Positions 1-12,699 of a stretch of 64,000 nucleotides of DNA are shown here, one piece after another. Each line of letters begins with the position of its first letter. Within the stretch, counting starts at the first letter, position 1. Origin of the DNA: Atopsyche davidsoni (lineage: Eukaryota > Arthropoda > Insecta > Trichoptera > Hydrobiosidae); NCBI GenBank assembly GCA_022113835.1, contig JAILWY010000020.1:1550001-1614000 (forward strand), read 5' to 3'. Made by a program: the position numbers and the translations under genes. The notes under the pieces were generated by a model. It ran no database searches. It saw only the letters and a list, made by a program, of their open reading frames with translations, and had not been told where the DNA came from.

Positions 1-315
1 TGTAATTCATTGGAGATGGTTATTTTTTTTTTTTTTTAATTTATGGTGTATAAATACTGTTAATAGTTTATGTTTTTATGGCGTCGTTATATTTGAGATA
101 TTTTAATATAATCAATAAAAAAATTAAAAATTGATAATGCGTTAGTTTTTATGCATTGAATAAACAAAGTTTCAAGACTTTAATAAAATAAAATAAAAAC
201 CTTTAAAAATATTGAGAAATGGCAGCACCGAGATCAAATAATCTTAAAGCTTGTTTGACACACGAATTGACAGCTATTCGTTGATATTGTAAAATTAAAC
301 ATTATTTATTAAAAA
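1..315 (+). promoter_or_regulatory. Upstream region of USP39
   Basis: AT-rich sequence before the USP39 ATG. It must hold the promoter and 5' UTR because the first coding exon begins at 316. I see no clear TATA box or initiator, and no divergent coding sequence. Confidence 0.35.
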
Positions 316-3093
316 ATGTCGAGCGAATCTCCCGACAGGCCTTCGTTGAAGCGAAAAGCTTCAGATTCAATACCCGAAGTCTTACCAAGTACTCGAAGTG
401 ATTTTATGAAACTAAATATTTACATAAACAACATAACCTAAAAAAATATTTTTCCCGTTGTAGATATTGGAAAAATACAGAGGCTGTGTCCGTATTTGGA
501 CACTATTAACCGCCAGTATTTAGATTTTGATTTCGAGAAGCTGTGCTCTGTGTCTTTGACGAGAATCAATGTTTACGCTTGCTTGGTTTGTGGTAAATAT
601 TTTCAGGTTAGTTACCGTTTGAGTACTTCAATCTAACATGCTTAGAAACAGGTTTTATGACTTTTGCCGTAGAGTCTGAAAAATCTCTATAAAATACAAT
701 GATAAAAGTTTCCTTGAAAAGTCATCCCTAGTTCCTACGTACCGAAAATCAATCAATATAAAAATACTGCCAATTCTGTGAAGTGTGTTTTTTTTATTTT
801 CAGGGTCGTGGCACGAATACTCACGCATATACCCATTCTGTATCAGAGGGCCATCACGTCTTCCTTAACCTTCAAACGCTGAAATTCTACTGCTTGCCTG
901 ACAACTACGAAGTAATCGGTGAGTTATTATTTTTCAATCTTAAACGTATTACAAATATTATCTCATTGATTAAAATGAATAATTCAGTAAAACTAACTGC
1001 GTCTCATGGGCTGTATTTGTCTAAGGAAGGTTTGAATGACGATGGATCTACATAAACTATCTAAATTACACGGTAAAATTTTTTGCAGACTCCTCGCTGG
1101 ATGACATAAAGTACGTGTTAAACCCAACCTTCACTCCTGCGCAGATAAAGCTGATGGACACCGACAGCAAGATGTCCCGAGCCATAGATAGCACCATGTA
1201 CATGCCGGGAATCGTCGGCCTCAATAATATTAAGGCCAACGACTACTGCAACGTCATTCTGCAGGTCTTAGTCTTATGTTCATCTCTCAAAAGTCTAGTT
1301 TAAGTATGAATGATAATATTATATCTCAGAATTTATGTGATTCTATGATGTATAAAATTATGGCACAGGCTATTTGACTTGGAAAATAAATTTTCCAATT
1401 TCTATAGTGCCTGTCGCATGTGCGCCCGTTGCGCAACTATTTCCTGAGGGAGGAGAGCTACGCGAGCGTCACGCGGCCTCCCGGAGACTCCCAGTTCCTG
1501 TTGGCTCAGCGTTTCGGCGAGCTGCTCCGCAAGCTGTGGAACCCCCGTGCCTTCAAGGCTCACGTGTCCCCTCACGAGATGCTCCAGGCCGTGGTGCTGT
1601 GGTCTCGCAAGAACTTCCAGTTCATCAAGCAGGGTTAGTCGTCAGTCTCGCGTAAACACCTCTGGTTAACATTTTATTAATTTATAGCAGTTATTGATTT
1701 TGTTTGTTTCTTCGCAGGTGATCCTGTTGATTTTCTGTCGTGGTTTCTAAATTCCTTGCATATGGCGTTGAACGGAACGAAAAAGTCTAACAGTTCGATT
1801 ATATATAAATCCTTTTTGGGCCACATGAGAATATACACAAGGTAATAAATTTAAATCAAACCTTCATCTCTGGCATTTTTCCTTCAACTCCATACAACGT
1901 TGAAGGAACCTCTTCTGTTGCTGAGTATTGTTGTAATTGCAGAAAATTGCCACCGACGGACTTGGAAGACGTTGGCAACGCAGAGCTGCAAAGCGAGGAG
2001 TACAAAGAGGTGGTGACGGAGTCTCCGTTCCTGTATCTGACCTGTGATCTGCCGCCCACGCCGCTCTTCATCGATGAGTTCCGCGAGAACATCATTCCAC
2101 AAGTAATATTTATTCCACCAGCCAAATTGTGCAGCTGCATGAATTTTCCTGTTCACTCGTTTCTGGATCCTTAATTTTTAGCCGCGGTCTTGGTCCAAGA
2201 CAATTTGTATTGACATTGCATGTGCTGATGCAAATTGTTTTATTTTCCGTAGGTAAATCTCTACCAGTTGCTTTTAAAGTTCAACGGACAAACTGCCAAA
2301 GAATACAAAACATACAAAGACAATTTTCTCAAACGGTTTGAAATCACGAAGTTGCCTCCGTACCTGATTCTCTACATTAAGAGGTTCACCAAGAATACGT
2401 TCTTCGTAGAAAAAAATCCAACAGTCATCAACTTCCCTGTAAAGTGAGTAATATTAATTTGCGTATTATAAATACATAACTTATTAAAAGCATTTATTCC
2501 AAAGCGAATATGGTTGCGTAATATTTATTGTTTTTTAGGAATATAGATTTTGGAGATTTTCTGACTCCCGAGGTGAAGGAGCGCTATCAAGGCAAGACCA
2601 TTTATGATCTAGTCGGGAACATCGTGCACGACGGCACTCCGGACAAGGGCACCTACAGAGCTCACGTTCTTCACAAGCCAACGCAACAATGGTCAGTGAA
2701 CTATATTTACTCCATAGTAACTCTAAAATTAACTTGCGAGATCTTCCAAAGACCTCATGGTATATACATGATGATTCCAAACATTTAATTTTACATACTT
2801 TAGAGTACAATTTTTTTTAATCCATTGGATTTGTGGTTACCTTTATCTTGTGTATCGTTTTAATATTCACCGCTAGTCGTTCTATGCGATATTGTCGAAA
2901 TATCACAGCACGACAGCACAAAGTATAGACGCAGACTAGAATGACCATAATAGTATAAAGTATTAAAATATTAATCATATTTTCATTATTTTTCAGGTAC
3001 GAGCTTCAGGATCTACACGTAACCAGTATTTTACCTCAGATGATCACGCTGACCGAGGCGTACATACAAATTTATGAACTGAAAAAAGATTGA
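316..3093 (+). CDS. USP39: USP39 / tri-snRNP-associated protein 2, ten exons
   Basis: Spliced CDS 316-388, 464-606, 804-918, 1089-1264, 1408-1633, 1718-1841, 1943-2102, 2253-2443, 2539-2691, 2997-3093. All junctions are GT-AG, phases agree, and the total of 1458 nt gives 485 residues. The first donor could instead be at 397, adding three residues. The product has a UBP-type zinc finger (RLCPYLDTINRQYLDFDFEK, YACLVCGKYF, then HAYTH and GHHVFLNL) followed by a ubiquitin-protease fold ending in WYELQDLHVTSILPQ. The motif GLNNIKANDYCN sits where active USPs have the Cys box; Asp replaces the nucleophile, as in known USP39, so the protein should be an inactive scaffold. USP39 acts in the nucleus in assembly of the U4/U6.U5 tri-snRNP. 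The human protein is longer because of an N-terminal charged region; here only about 50 residues precede the zinc finger. Introns are 75-305 nt and carry no recognisable transposons. Identity is secure; the exon 1 boundary is less so. Confidence 0.96.
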
Positions 3094-3120
3094 TTGTTCT
3101 TATGACTTAGTTTTAATCCC

Positions 3121-3126
3121 AATAAA
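3121..3126 (+). terminator. Poly(A) signal of USP39
   Basis: AATAAA lies 28 bases after the USP39 stop codon and is followed by an A-run and a T/G-rich stretch, the usual layout of a polyadenylation site. It implies a very short 3' UTR. Confidence 0.7.
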
Positions 3127-3129
3127 AAA

Positions 3130-5340
3130 AAGTTTTACAATATATTTACGGGTCCTTCAAATCCTTACGGTCTTTCTTTGTTGATAGTTCCTTTGTTCGT
3201 TGGCGGGATCGGGGTAATTAAATCGCCCCAACGCCTCCTTCTAACTTATGCTCTGCCTAATAGCGTGTGTCCACACAATTTATTAAAATCACAGATATCG
3301 CAATCCATATTACATGGATTATTGACAATTCTTAAAGTAAGAGGCAAGTTTATAATCCAAAGTGTCGAGACTTTTGATATGTTAGTAGTTTTTGAAATTC
3401 AGGGATCATCAACATTAAGTGTCTTTTTTGTTTGTACCTTCCGTAGCCTTTTGTGGCTTCCGGACTCCTCCGAGAAAATCATAAAACTGCAAGAGAAAGC
3501 CCTACCCAGAAAAACTTAGCTAGGGGTCTTAAGATTGCACGCTAAGAAAGTTTGGGGACGCAAAAATAAGTCAATTCCAGTGGCTGAAAGTAATATTTAG
3601 AAGGAGGAAACCTTTAGTCTATTGAAATTCTGTTTCAAAATGAGTTTGCTGATATATTAGTTTATATGTTTGCATCAGCCGATTGCGGTGAATTGAAAAT
3701 CTGACCAACAGTTTTATAAATTCAGCCGGTGCTTTATAATGAATGTAGTCCGGAGCCTTGCATCTCTCAGGGTTTACGAGATTCTTTAACAAAATTGTAA
3801 CACTAACTTCTTCCACTTGTCTGTTGAAGTAGAGGAATCCAATAAAAATTTATAAATAGTTTTAGCGGAGATAATAGGCGAGAATCAAAGGAATTCAAAG
3901 ATGCCTGGGAACCTGTCTATTTATGCTAGCGGATTTACGATAAACAGTTTGCATTAGAGTAAGCAAAGAAGAGACGTGTTATAACCAAAGAAAAAAATAC
4001 TTAACTGAAATAGAAAATTCGATTCAACACGTCTCGTGGTTCGATAGACAATAGTCCACTACGAGGTCTCGGGTCAAACGATGAGAGTTGGAAGTTTTTT
4101 TTATATACAAGACTTGTTATCAAATTACCGTTTGTCGATAAAAGGCCCGTATTCGTTTAATATGGATATATTGAGTATTTAGTACTCGGCACAAAGTTTA
4201 AATAATGTATTATTTACTTCTATAATAATTTTGGTTTTTGATTATTAATTTTATTTCTACTTGTCTATATTCTGCTTTGAATATAATTTTATTTTCAGGG
4301 CTGCACAACCCTTATTTTTCTCTTATGCAAATATTTTTTTAATGTTATTTTAATTATAATTAAAAGCTATCTTTCTGGCAGAATTCTTGTAGCAGGTCTT
4401 TTCTGTGCGATGTTTATATATCTGGAGCAGTAAAAAACGCATCCCGCTCCATTTCTCCCGCCGGCGGGGATCGTTAAGTGTTGCTATATCAACAAAATTA
4501 ATGGCTGACGGGCATCGCCTGACGCTAGCCAGACCAACTGTGCTCGATACTTATATCAAAAAAATAAAACACAAATTACCAATCTACTTTAGGATACATC
4601 TGTTTAAAAAAATAATTAAGACACCTGTTACAATCCATTGTACTAATAAATGTAACACGTATTTAATATCTACACGACAGATTTGCGCGCGCAAATTTTC
4701 GACCTATCAAACAAATCACATCAAGATTTTTTTACCAAAGTGTTGGATGCACATATATTTTTGTCTTAATTGATATTATTTATATTTTTTATATTTTCCT
4801 ACTCTAGCCGGACTCAAACCTGGGACTCCATGGTAGCCAACGATTCGTGATTTTACGACGAAAAATAGTTGACGTTTTACTTACTTTGAACTCCGCGAGC
4901 GAAAGACATCCAAACTCACATAATGTGAATGGCGAATCTATTTAGTAATTAACTCTGTAAGAATACCGTAACAACAATTAGAAGCGATTAAAAGTGTTTG
5001 CAGCTGTGTCAAAAGAATGTCAAATTAACAATATTGTATCCCGTAAAATCGCAGGTTTACTTCCTATTTTTAGAGTTTATATGTTTTTTTCAGGATTAAA
5101 GAAAACATTTGGAACCAATGATCAGTTAATGATGACAATTTGATATTAAAATTAGGGTTAAATTTACTTTAATAAAATAATAAATAATTTTAAATAAAAA
5201 ATATCTGGTTATGGAAAAATATTATTTTAAAACCAGACGATACGATAAGTTGTTTTCAAGTCGTTAATTATAATCGAATAGTTAAATTTATAATCATTTG
5301 GTTAAGTTTTTTTCAATTAAATTGCTTCTGGCAATCGATG
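3130..5340. other. AT-rich spacer, no gene recognised
   Basis: Only short unrelated reading frames are present, including a Lys/His-rich frame at 4405-4773 with no family resemblance. The one structured item is a tRNA-like B-box near 4810-4830, listed separately. Confidence 0.5.
4795..4870 (-). repeat. tRNA-like SINE fragment (B-box)
   Basis: On the minus strand the stretch reads TGGCTACCATGGAGTCCCAG followed by GTTTGAGTCCGGC. The latter resembles a pol III B-box (GGTTCGANTCC), so this looks like the head of a tRNA-derived SINE. No complete cloverleaf or tail was found. Confidence 0.35.
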
Positions 5341-5349
5341 ATTTTCTTT

Positions 5350-6870
5350 TGTTGATAAAAAAAAAAACATCCCCCAACACCGCGTCGATAAGCATACAAA
5401 TTAAATGCAACAATATAATGTATTTTTGTGAAAAAACCAACATCCTCGTTAACCACGTCGATAAGCATAATACATAAGCTAACCCAATTTACTCATAAAA
5501 CATCCCTTTTCAATAAGCATAATGTAAACGTACACAAATTAAATGCATTAACACAACATATTTTCACCAGTCCTAACCTAATTTACCCAAAACAACAACC
5601 TCCTATTTAACCGAGTTAAATGGAGGTGGAGGAAATCGAATATAAATTTATCGAAATAGAATTTAAGCCGAATTAATAAAAAATATACATAACATCCCTT
5701 TTTTACCGCGTCGATAAGCACAATATAACCCAAAAAATCAACACCCCATTTCACCGCGTAGTTATACAAATTTAATGCTATTTTCAGCAGTCCTAACCTG
5801 ATTTACTTGCATTACTGATTTTATTGCAATATTAGTGCATATTATTATTTATATTATTTAACTAAAATAAAATTAAAAAAGTGTGTCGATAAGCACAATA
5901 TTACCCAAAAAGCAACATATCTTTTCACCGCGTAATTATCAAATTAAATGCATTAATAAAACGTATTTCCAGCAGTCCTAGCCTAATTAAATGAAGATTT
6001 AATTAAACGGATAGAGGTGGAGAATAACGCACATAAATTTATTGTAATATTAGAGTCTAAATTTAACAAAAAAAATTAAAATAAGCACAATATAACAACA
6101 ACAAAAAAACATCCCTTTTCAACATAAAAGTACACAAATTTAATGCATTAATAAAACGTATTTTCAGCAGTTCTAACCTAATTAAATTGAGGTTTAATTG
6201 AACGGACAGAGGTGGAGGAAAACGCACATAAATTTATTGCAATATTAAAGTTTAAATTTAACTAAAAAAAAATTAAGATAAGCGCGACGATAAGCACAAA
6301 TATAACCCAAAAAAATCCCTTTTCAACATAAACGTACACAAATTTAACGCATTAATAAAACGTATTTTCAGCAGTCCTAACCTAATTTACCCAAAACAAC
6401 AACTTCCTATTTAGCCGTGTTAAATGGAGGTTTAATTGGACGGATAGAGGTGGAAGAAAACGCACATAAATATATTGCAATATTAGGTCTAAACCCAATT
6501 AATAAAATATTAATATAACACCCCTTTTTTACCTAATTAAATTGAGGTTTAGTAGAACGGATAGAGGTGGAAGAAAATGCACATAAATTTATTGCAATAT
6601 TACAGCATATTATTGCATATATTATTTAACTAAACAAAAAATTGAGATAAGCGCGTCGATAAGCACAATATAACCCAAAAAAGCAACATATCTTTTCACC
6701 ACGTAATTATACAAATTTAATGCATTAATAAAACGTATTTCAGCAGGTGGAGGAAAACGCACAAAAATTAATCGCAATATTATTGCATATATTATCGCGT
6801 CGATAAGCACAATAAAATCCAAAAAAAAAACAACATCCCTTTTCATATTCACTCTGCACCCCGTCGAATA
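5350..6870. repeat. Degenerate satellite-like tandem array, unit about 195 bp
   Basis: Recurring blocks appear in the same order: GATAAGCACAATATAACCC (near 5713, 5889, 6083, 6290, 6659, 6803), then CATCCCTTTTCACCGCGTAA, then AATGCATTAATAAAACGTAT, then CAGCAGTCCTAACCTAATT (near 5788, 5970, 6168, 6371), then GGATAGAGGTGGAGGAAAA, then a TTTATTGCAATATTA block. Successive CAGCAGTCCTAACC blocks are about 183, 197 and 203 bases apart. Units are diverged, with deletions and insertions. No transposon termini or coding capacity are visible. The last partial unit runs into the CpG-rich promoter region of the next gene. Confidence 0.8.
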
Positions 6871-6889
6871 CGCACAAAAATATTTCGCA

Positions 6890-7480
6890 TTTCCACAGCG
6901 CGCAGGGAGGATAGTCGGCGTCTCCAGATCTCCGCGGGGCGGGGGGGGGGGGCGAGGGGGGTGGAGTGGGGTGTGGGGGGTGTGGGGGGGAGGTGTAGTG
7001 TGTGTGTGGGGGGAGGGGGTAGAGGAGGGTGCGCGCGGCGCCCCAGCTGGCCGGAGCGGCGTCAGTGCCTCCCGCCGCGCAGTGCGCGCGAGGCGGCCGC
7101 GAGCGGACGTCGCCCCCAAGCCGCGGACACGCGACACAAAAATAAAAAAAAAATATATATATATATAATAAAAAAAAAACAACACGCCAGACGGTCGTGT
7201 GCTCCGACCCGCGTCGCGGTCGTCGTCGTGCGTCCCCGTCGTGCGCGTCTGGTGGCGGGCGCCGCGTGCAGGCGCCGCGGGTGCGTTGTTTCTCCTGGGG
7301 CCGTGCGTGAGCGGGGCTGCGTGCGGAGCTGGCTCGGCTGGTCGCCGCGCGTGAAAGCCTTCCCTTCCGGGTCGTCGTGTCGGCCGCTCGTCCGTTTGCT
7401 CCGCCCCGCGGCGAGGCTGCTCCCGCTCGCGTTTGCTCGCCTTAGCGGATGCTGCCCTCGTCCGCCCCCCCCCCCCCTTG
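6890..7480 (+). promoter_or_regulatory. CpG island / promoter of the C1orf21-like gene
   Basis: An abrupt GC- and CpG-rich block in an AT-rich setting. It contains long G-runs (6938-7020) and CGCG-rich stretches, interrupted by an A/T segment with a TATA-like TATATATATATAATAAAA (about 7152-7170). It lies just before a strong splice donor at 7855 with no coding sequence, which fits the promoter plus non-coding first exon of the gene whose ATG is at 17038. The transcription start is not determined; the TATA-like segment would place it near 7185. Confidence 0.6.
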
Positions 7481-7854
7481 AAGCGGATTTCATTTTTTTT
7501 TTTTTTTTTTTGACGTTTCGCGTCTCTTGTTGCATATCGTGTTTTTGTAATAATAATCTGGTATTTAGTGAGTTGTCATCAGAACGATGCGAACAACGGC
7601 TCTCGTATAATTTCTATCGCTTTCCGATAATCTCATGCCTTTGTATTTGTCTTCTCCAAGTATATACAAGAGCGGTTTATCATGATAAATTTATATTTTC
7701 TAGCGCGCAGTGTTGAATGAGTGTTTATATTGTTTTCCGTGTGATCCGACAGTGACTTGAAGGCATTAGTTCGAGGGAAACCTGTGAAGTGCTTGTGTTT
7801 TGTACAATAAAAGGATTTCAAGAAGGCTGATCACAAGTCGATAATTCAATTTTG
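7185..7854 (+). other. Probable non-coding first exon (5' UTR) of the C1orf21-like gene
   Basis: The exon end is inferred from the consensus donor TTTG|GTAAGT at 7854/7855, downstream of the CpG island and on the gene's strand. The left edge is a guess based on the TATA-like segment. Homopolymers occur inside (C-run 7466-7478, T-run 7494-7511). A 251-residue reading frame across this region (6961-7716) is low-complexity Arg/Pro/Gly and I do not regard it as coding. Confidence 0.5.
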
Positions 7855-9990
7855 GTAAGTAACAAAAAAAAAACTTAATTTGTGCACATATAATCAAATA
7901 CAAATACAAGTACAAGTTTTCAAAATTATTCAACCGTTGCATTCGTCATTTTTGATCATCAGTCTCTCAGAAGTATACACAGTGAGGTTATGACACGTTG
8001 AAAACTGCTTGCCTTGATTTTGGACTGACAACACGCCACTACGCTGCAAGCACACTTACTTTTAATGCAAGACAACTTACTGTAATACAAAACCATGCAT
8101 GTCATTGATCAAAATATACTTTGATTGTTTCGGACCTTTAAAAGCTTTTCTGCTTTTAAGGTGAGGTTATGATTTTTTTTGATATAATATATAAAATATT
8201 CTCAGGTAGTTTCAGATTCGTGAGCTCGTATTAGTTTGCATCACCGTGTCTGGCATTTGCTTTGAAGAATTCAGGTCATCTGTTGAGGCAGCGGGCGTAA
8301 TCCCCCGCGTCCGCCGTCGATCACGCGCCGCGACCCGACTCACATCCGCCGCGATTCGATCAATGTAAAACGTGCTCCAGACAATGCTCAGAGACGTAGC
8401 AGTCTTGCGTAACGACTTGCAGTGCCCCGCAGTTGCAACGCCCTTCGCACGACTTGGCTTGATTCCTTGGGCGTGGAGCGAATTCCGGAGACGCAACACT
8501 CCCCGAGCCGACCGCTCTCCCTGGCTGTCTCGTTGACTTATTCAGCTTGTCCACATTTAAACTACAAGCCGATATGTATCGAAGGGAAAGGGGAAGGAGG
8601 AAGTTTTCGTAAACCTTCTACGAGGAAAGGCAAGATATAATGAGTATTATAGAACTACTTGTGTAGAAATTTTAATTTTTTTTTTATAGTTAGTGAGTGT
8701 TGTTCAATGTGCCATGAATTCAACAAAGTTATCGATAAAACAGATTGTATTTTTAAGCTCGGCCTGTGTCTATATACGCGTCGGTCGGTGCGCCTCATAA
8801 GCACCCCCTCTCACCCCCACCCCCTCCCCGTCTACCGGAAATGTTCACGAAATGTATTTCCGGGCCAGGCTCTACAGGACACTCGAGAATTGCAGTGCGC
8901 CGACCAGTAACGATCTCCACTACCGCTGCCTCAAAATGTATTTCAATTGAATCGCCCAAATCACTCGAGCCTTCTTGATCACCCTCAAAGTCCTGGGCAA
9001 TCTATTTGTCCATATGGTCATGTCTTCGAAGCTGGGTCCTTTTAGGTTATTTCAGTAAAAAAAATAAAATCGCTTGAAAAACGCTCGTATTCCCTCTAAA
9101 TATAGACACGTCAAAGCCCAGAGTCATAGTGGTCTCTTTGTTCCTTTGTTCCTCGGGAATGATTAAAACTTAGCACACGTGTGCTCCGGGTGCTCGCTTC
9201 GCGCCGACTGAGTCTCCCACGCAAATATTGGGCCGTTATCGGGCGGCGCGCTTCAATTAAGGCTTTCGCACTCCTTGCAAAGGTCACGTGGAGTGAAAAG
9301 GGGGGCCGAAGGGGGTTTGAAGTTAACTGCCCCGTAATTACAGTGAAACGGGACAGAAAAAATAAACAAATAATTAAAATATCTGATTCGTGTTTTTTTT
9401 TTTTTTTTTGTTGATAGTTTAACCGGTTTCGTTTATTCTCGCAGTGTGGACAGCGTTGACGAGGTGCGAGCCTGAAATTACACGTGTTTCGGGTGAACTA
9501 AATAACGGGCGGGTAACAAAGTTTCCCCAATGAAATATACTCCATAACGAGAGGCCTCTCTTTTCATAATCAATTTGTTCACGGCCCGGTAAAAGCCTTC
9601 AAACAATGGAGCTGCGCCGAGCTTTGAAACATTGCAAAAGTTGTAGTCGATTCCTTTGTATATTTATTTTCAACAAGTTCAATTATGCTTCCTGCATGTT
9701 TTCAGGCGCGCTTTTTAAGGCGAAAGCTCCCGGGGCCGCGATTGTTTTAGATTATGTTAGACGGATCGCCGTTTAATAAAAAAATAATAATAACTAACTG
9801 CTGAATTACCACACCCGCTAGTGCTGTTTTTCTGATTCGTCCAGGCTGACCGAGAGTTGGGATCCTGACGAAGTGAGAATCGGAAAAGCACGTATAATAC
9901 ACTAAGCAATCAATTATGTCCCATCTATATAATACTGGAATATTCATGGAGATTTATTAAATATCATAAATTAAATACTAATAGGTCTAT
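7855..9990 (+). other. Start of intron 1, unique sequence with GC-richer patches
   Basis: No gene or transposon recognised. Patches at 8270-8540 and 9180-9320 are richer in CG than their surroundings and are not repeated elsewhere in the window. Confidence 0.4.
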
Positions 9991-9992
9991 AA

Positions 9993-11084
9993 CTTAAAAA
10001 CCGGAATTTGATATACATGTCATTTAAAATAAGTCAACAGTGTTTGACTTGCTTGGGCGCATCATATTTTTGTCAATCGTGAAAATTTTGGAAATATGGC
10101 GAATAAAACAGCATTTGCGGAAGTCACTTTTTTGCTAATAAAACTGCAGCCGAAAGTCATTGTTTGCTCATGGGGTTGTATGGAAAACGTGTTCTTGTGA
10201 AAGCACAGTGTTTTGAGAGGTTTCAACACTTTAAAAGTGGCGATTTTGACATCAAAGACAAAAACGGCCTGGACAGCCGAAAAAGTTTGAAGATGAAGAA
10301 TTGGAAGCGTTACTCGATCAAGACTCGTGTCAAACACAAGAAGAGCTTTTGAAATCATTGGATCTGATTCAAGCAGCATTTCCAAGTATCTAAAAGCATT
10401 GGGATTCATCCAGAAGCAAGGAAATTGGGTGCCATACGAGTTGAACCCGAGACACGTGGAAAGACGATTTTGCATATTTGAAATGCTACTCGAGCGTCAT
10501 AAAAAGAAGTCGTTTTTGCATCGAATTGTTACAAGCAATGGAAAATGGATTTATTAACACAACCCAAAGAGCAAAAAATCGTATTTGAAGCCCGGCCAAG
10601 CAGCCAAATCGACACCGAAGAAGAATATTCACGCTGCCAAGATAATGCTCTGTATTTGGTGGGATCAGAAGGGAGTTGTGTATTATGAGCTTTTAAAACA
10701 GGGTGAAACCATTACTGGAGAGGTGTGCCAACAACATCTGATTCGTTAAAATAGAGCATTGAAGAACCAGACACGAGACATTGATTTTACAACATGACAA
10801 TGCTTGGCCACATGTTGCTCAACCCGTTAAAAACTATTTGGAAAATAGCGGATGGGAAGTTCTGCCCCACTATATAGTCCAGACTTGGAGCCTTCTGACT
10901 ACTTTTTGCTTCGGTCGATGCAGAATGCACTTCACTTCAGTCCAAGGCATAAAAAATTGGCTCGATTCGTTCATTGGTTCAAAACATGACCGGTTTTTTT
11001 TTGGGATGGCATCCACAAACTGCCAAAAAGATGGGGAACTATTGTAACTTTTAACAACAGAATTGTACAATTCCGGTTTTTAAG
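9993..11084 (+). mobile_element. Mariner element, near full length, decayed
   Basis: Perfect 16-bp terminal inverted repeats CTTAAAAACCGGAATT (9993-10008) and AATTCCGGTTTTTAAG (11069-11084) bound about 1.09 kb. Inside are broken frames of a mauritiana-type (D34D) mariner transposase: FKSGDFDIKDKN, KQGNWVPYELNPRHVERRF, ERHKKKSFLHRIV, PKKNIHAAKIMLCIWWDQKG, YSPDLEPSDYFLLRSMQNAL and a C-terminal FFWDGIHKLPKRW. Several stops and frameshifts make it non-functional. No clean TA duplication is visible. Confidence 0.9.
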
Positions 11085-11489
11085 GAATTGACCCAATCGT
11101 ATTTGATTTCGCGAAACTTCTGTTACAAGATCGCACGCAATGGTGTCGCGGGGTCCGATTAAATTTCTAGGGGATGCTCGCGATAATTGCACAAGACCCC
11201 CCCCCTTCTCCCCCATGACAGGGACGTCTTGCCCCGAGGGGATGGGGGTGGCTGGCGAATTATGAAAACTGAAACCCCCTCCCCCCCTAGCGGGTCCTGA
11301 AAAATACAAAAAACCTGCTGTACAAAAATGAGCGCTTACAATATGTCACTGTGTGCATTTGATTTTTTTAAATTTTTTTTATTTGACATCCACAACGCCA
11401 AGAGTGGAATTTTTTTTCTATCCGTATACGTAAATGTACCACAAGGGAAAGAAAAAATTTAACCCTTAAAAATAATTAGCGAACCCGAA

Positions 11490-12060
11490 AAACTGCGGCC
11501 CATACAAGCGACAAAACATTTGCGTTTTTAAACTCACGCCAAATCGTGTCATTTCATTTATTTAATTGTACCTGTATTTTTCTATATTGAAAACAATTTT
11601 TTTTACAGAAAAATAAAAAAAATCCTTAATTACAATAAACTATTTTTTATTATTTGATAAACGTCCTCTTTCAAGGTAAAACAATGTCTTGAATATGTTG
11701 AAAAAATTAGATAAAATGACGACTTTTCAAAAGCAAAGTTAGTTTACGATTATTTTTTTTTAAATTTTTAAATTCATCCTATGCGATAGGTTTATATGTA
11801 ATATTTTAATTTCAATTTAAAAAAAAAAAGACTCCTCAATGCTTAGGGTTGTGAGTTTTTATGATCTCAAAAACGCCTCAACTTCACTCGAAAAAACACG
11901 TAATTCTTATATTAAAAGTAAATTTATATGAAATAAAATAATATCATGTATAGAAAAAGAAATGTATCTAACTTTTTTTGATTGGTGCAGTTGATTATAA
12001 AAACATTCGTAATAGAGTGAAAAGCCATAATATCACAAACACACCATCGATCAAGTGACT
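11490..12060 (+). repeat. AT-rich dispersed repeat, copy 1
   Basis: Shares ordered blocks with 17720-18230: AAATCGTGTCATT, CTGTATTTTTCTATAT, TATTTTTTATTATTTGAT, GATAAAATGACGACTTTTCA and TTTTTTTGATTGGTGCAGT. No coding sequence, termini or target duplication recognised. A reverse copy ends the window. Confidence 0.75.
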
Positions 12061-12269
12061 TGTATTGTAAAGGGACAGTCGAAATAAAATTTATATCTAT
12101 GCTATCTCAAACTTATGAAACTGCAAAGTTAATATTTTATTAATCCATATAAATAAATAATTTTATGATAAATTAGTTTATAAAGATTTTTTCCAATTAA
12201 ATATCTATTATGTTCTTCACGTTTAAATAATAAAAATCGCTTTAAGCAAATCGATGAAACACACATTGC

Positions 12270-12470
12270 TTGTTTCCGCATCCACGTAAGTCTCCTCCTT
12301 ACAATGCCTCTTTCGCTTCGATTTTTACATGGACAATTAGCTGTAGGATGCTTTATTTACTGTGATCTTTACGTTTTATAATAATTATATATTATTTGCG
12401 CATTCTGTGCAAGACTCATTTGTGACGCGGACAGCTCATGATTTTTAAAGGATTCTCCTATAAAGCCATA
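12270..12470 (-). repeat. LINE 3'-end fragment
   Basis: The minus strand contains AAAGCATCCTACAGCTAATT and a CGTGGATGCGGAA end, the nucleotide counterpart of the ILQLIVQGKI...WMRN tail of a non-LTR retrotransposon protein. Same family as 61470-61932. Confidence 0.55.
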
Positions 12471-12699
12471 TTTCAAATTAATTTTTTTTTTTCATTTTCA
12501 GACATTTTAAAATTATATAATAATTGCGTACGTATAGTTTAGCGCAGACAATGTTTTATCAGTCCGTGAAAGCCTTTCTCGGGAGAGGACTGCAGACCGC
12601 GATCTTACTACATACGGAGTACATTTCACTTGAAATTTTTTCCGGAAATAGAAATAATAACAAGCGAGCCCGCGGGGGTGCGTTTCCGTTTCCGTTTCG

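Noticed and set aside
6961..7716. 251-residue frame across the CpG island
   Set aside because: Composition is Arg/Gly/Pro then poly-Phe/Ile from homopolymers. It lies in the presumed promoter and first exon and matches no family.
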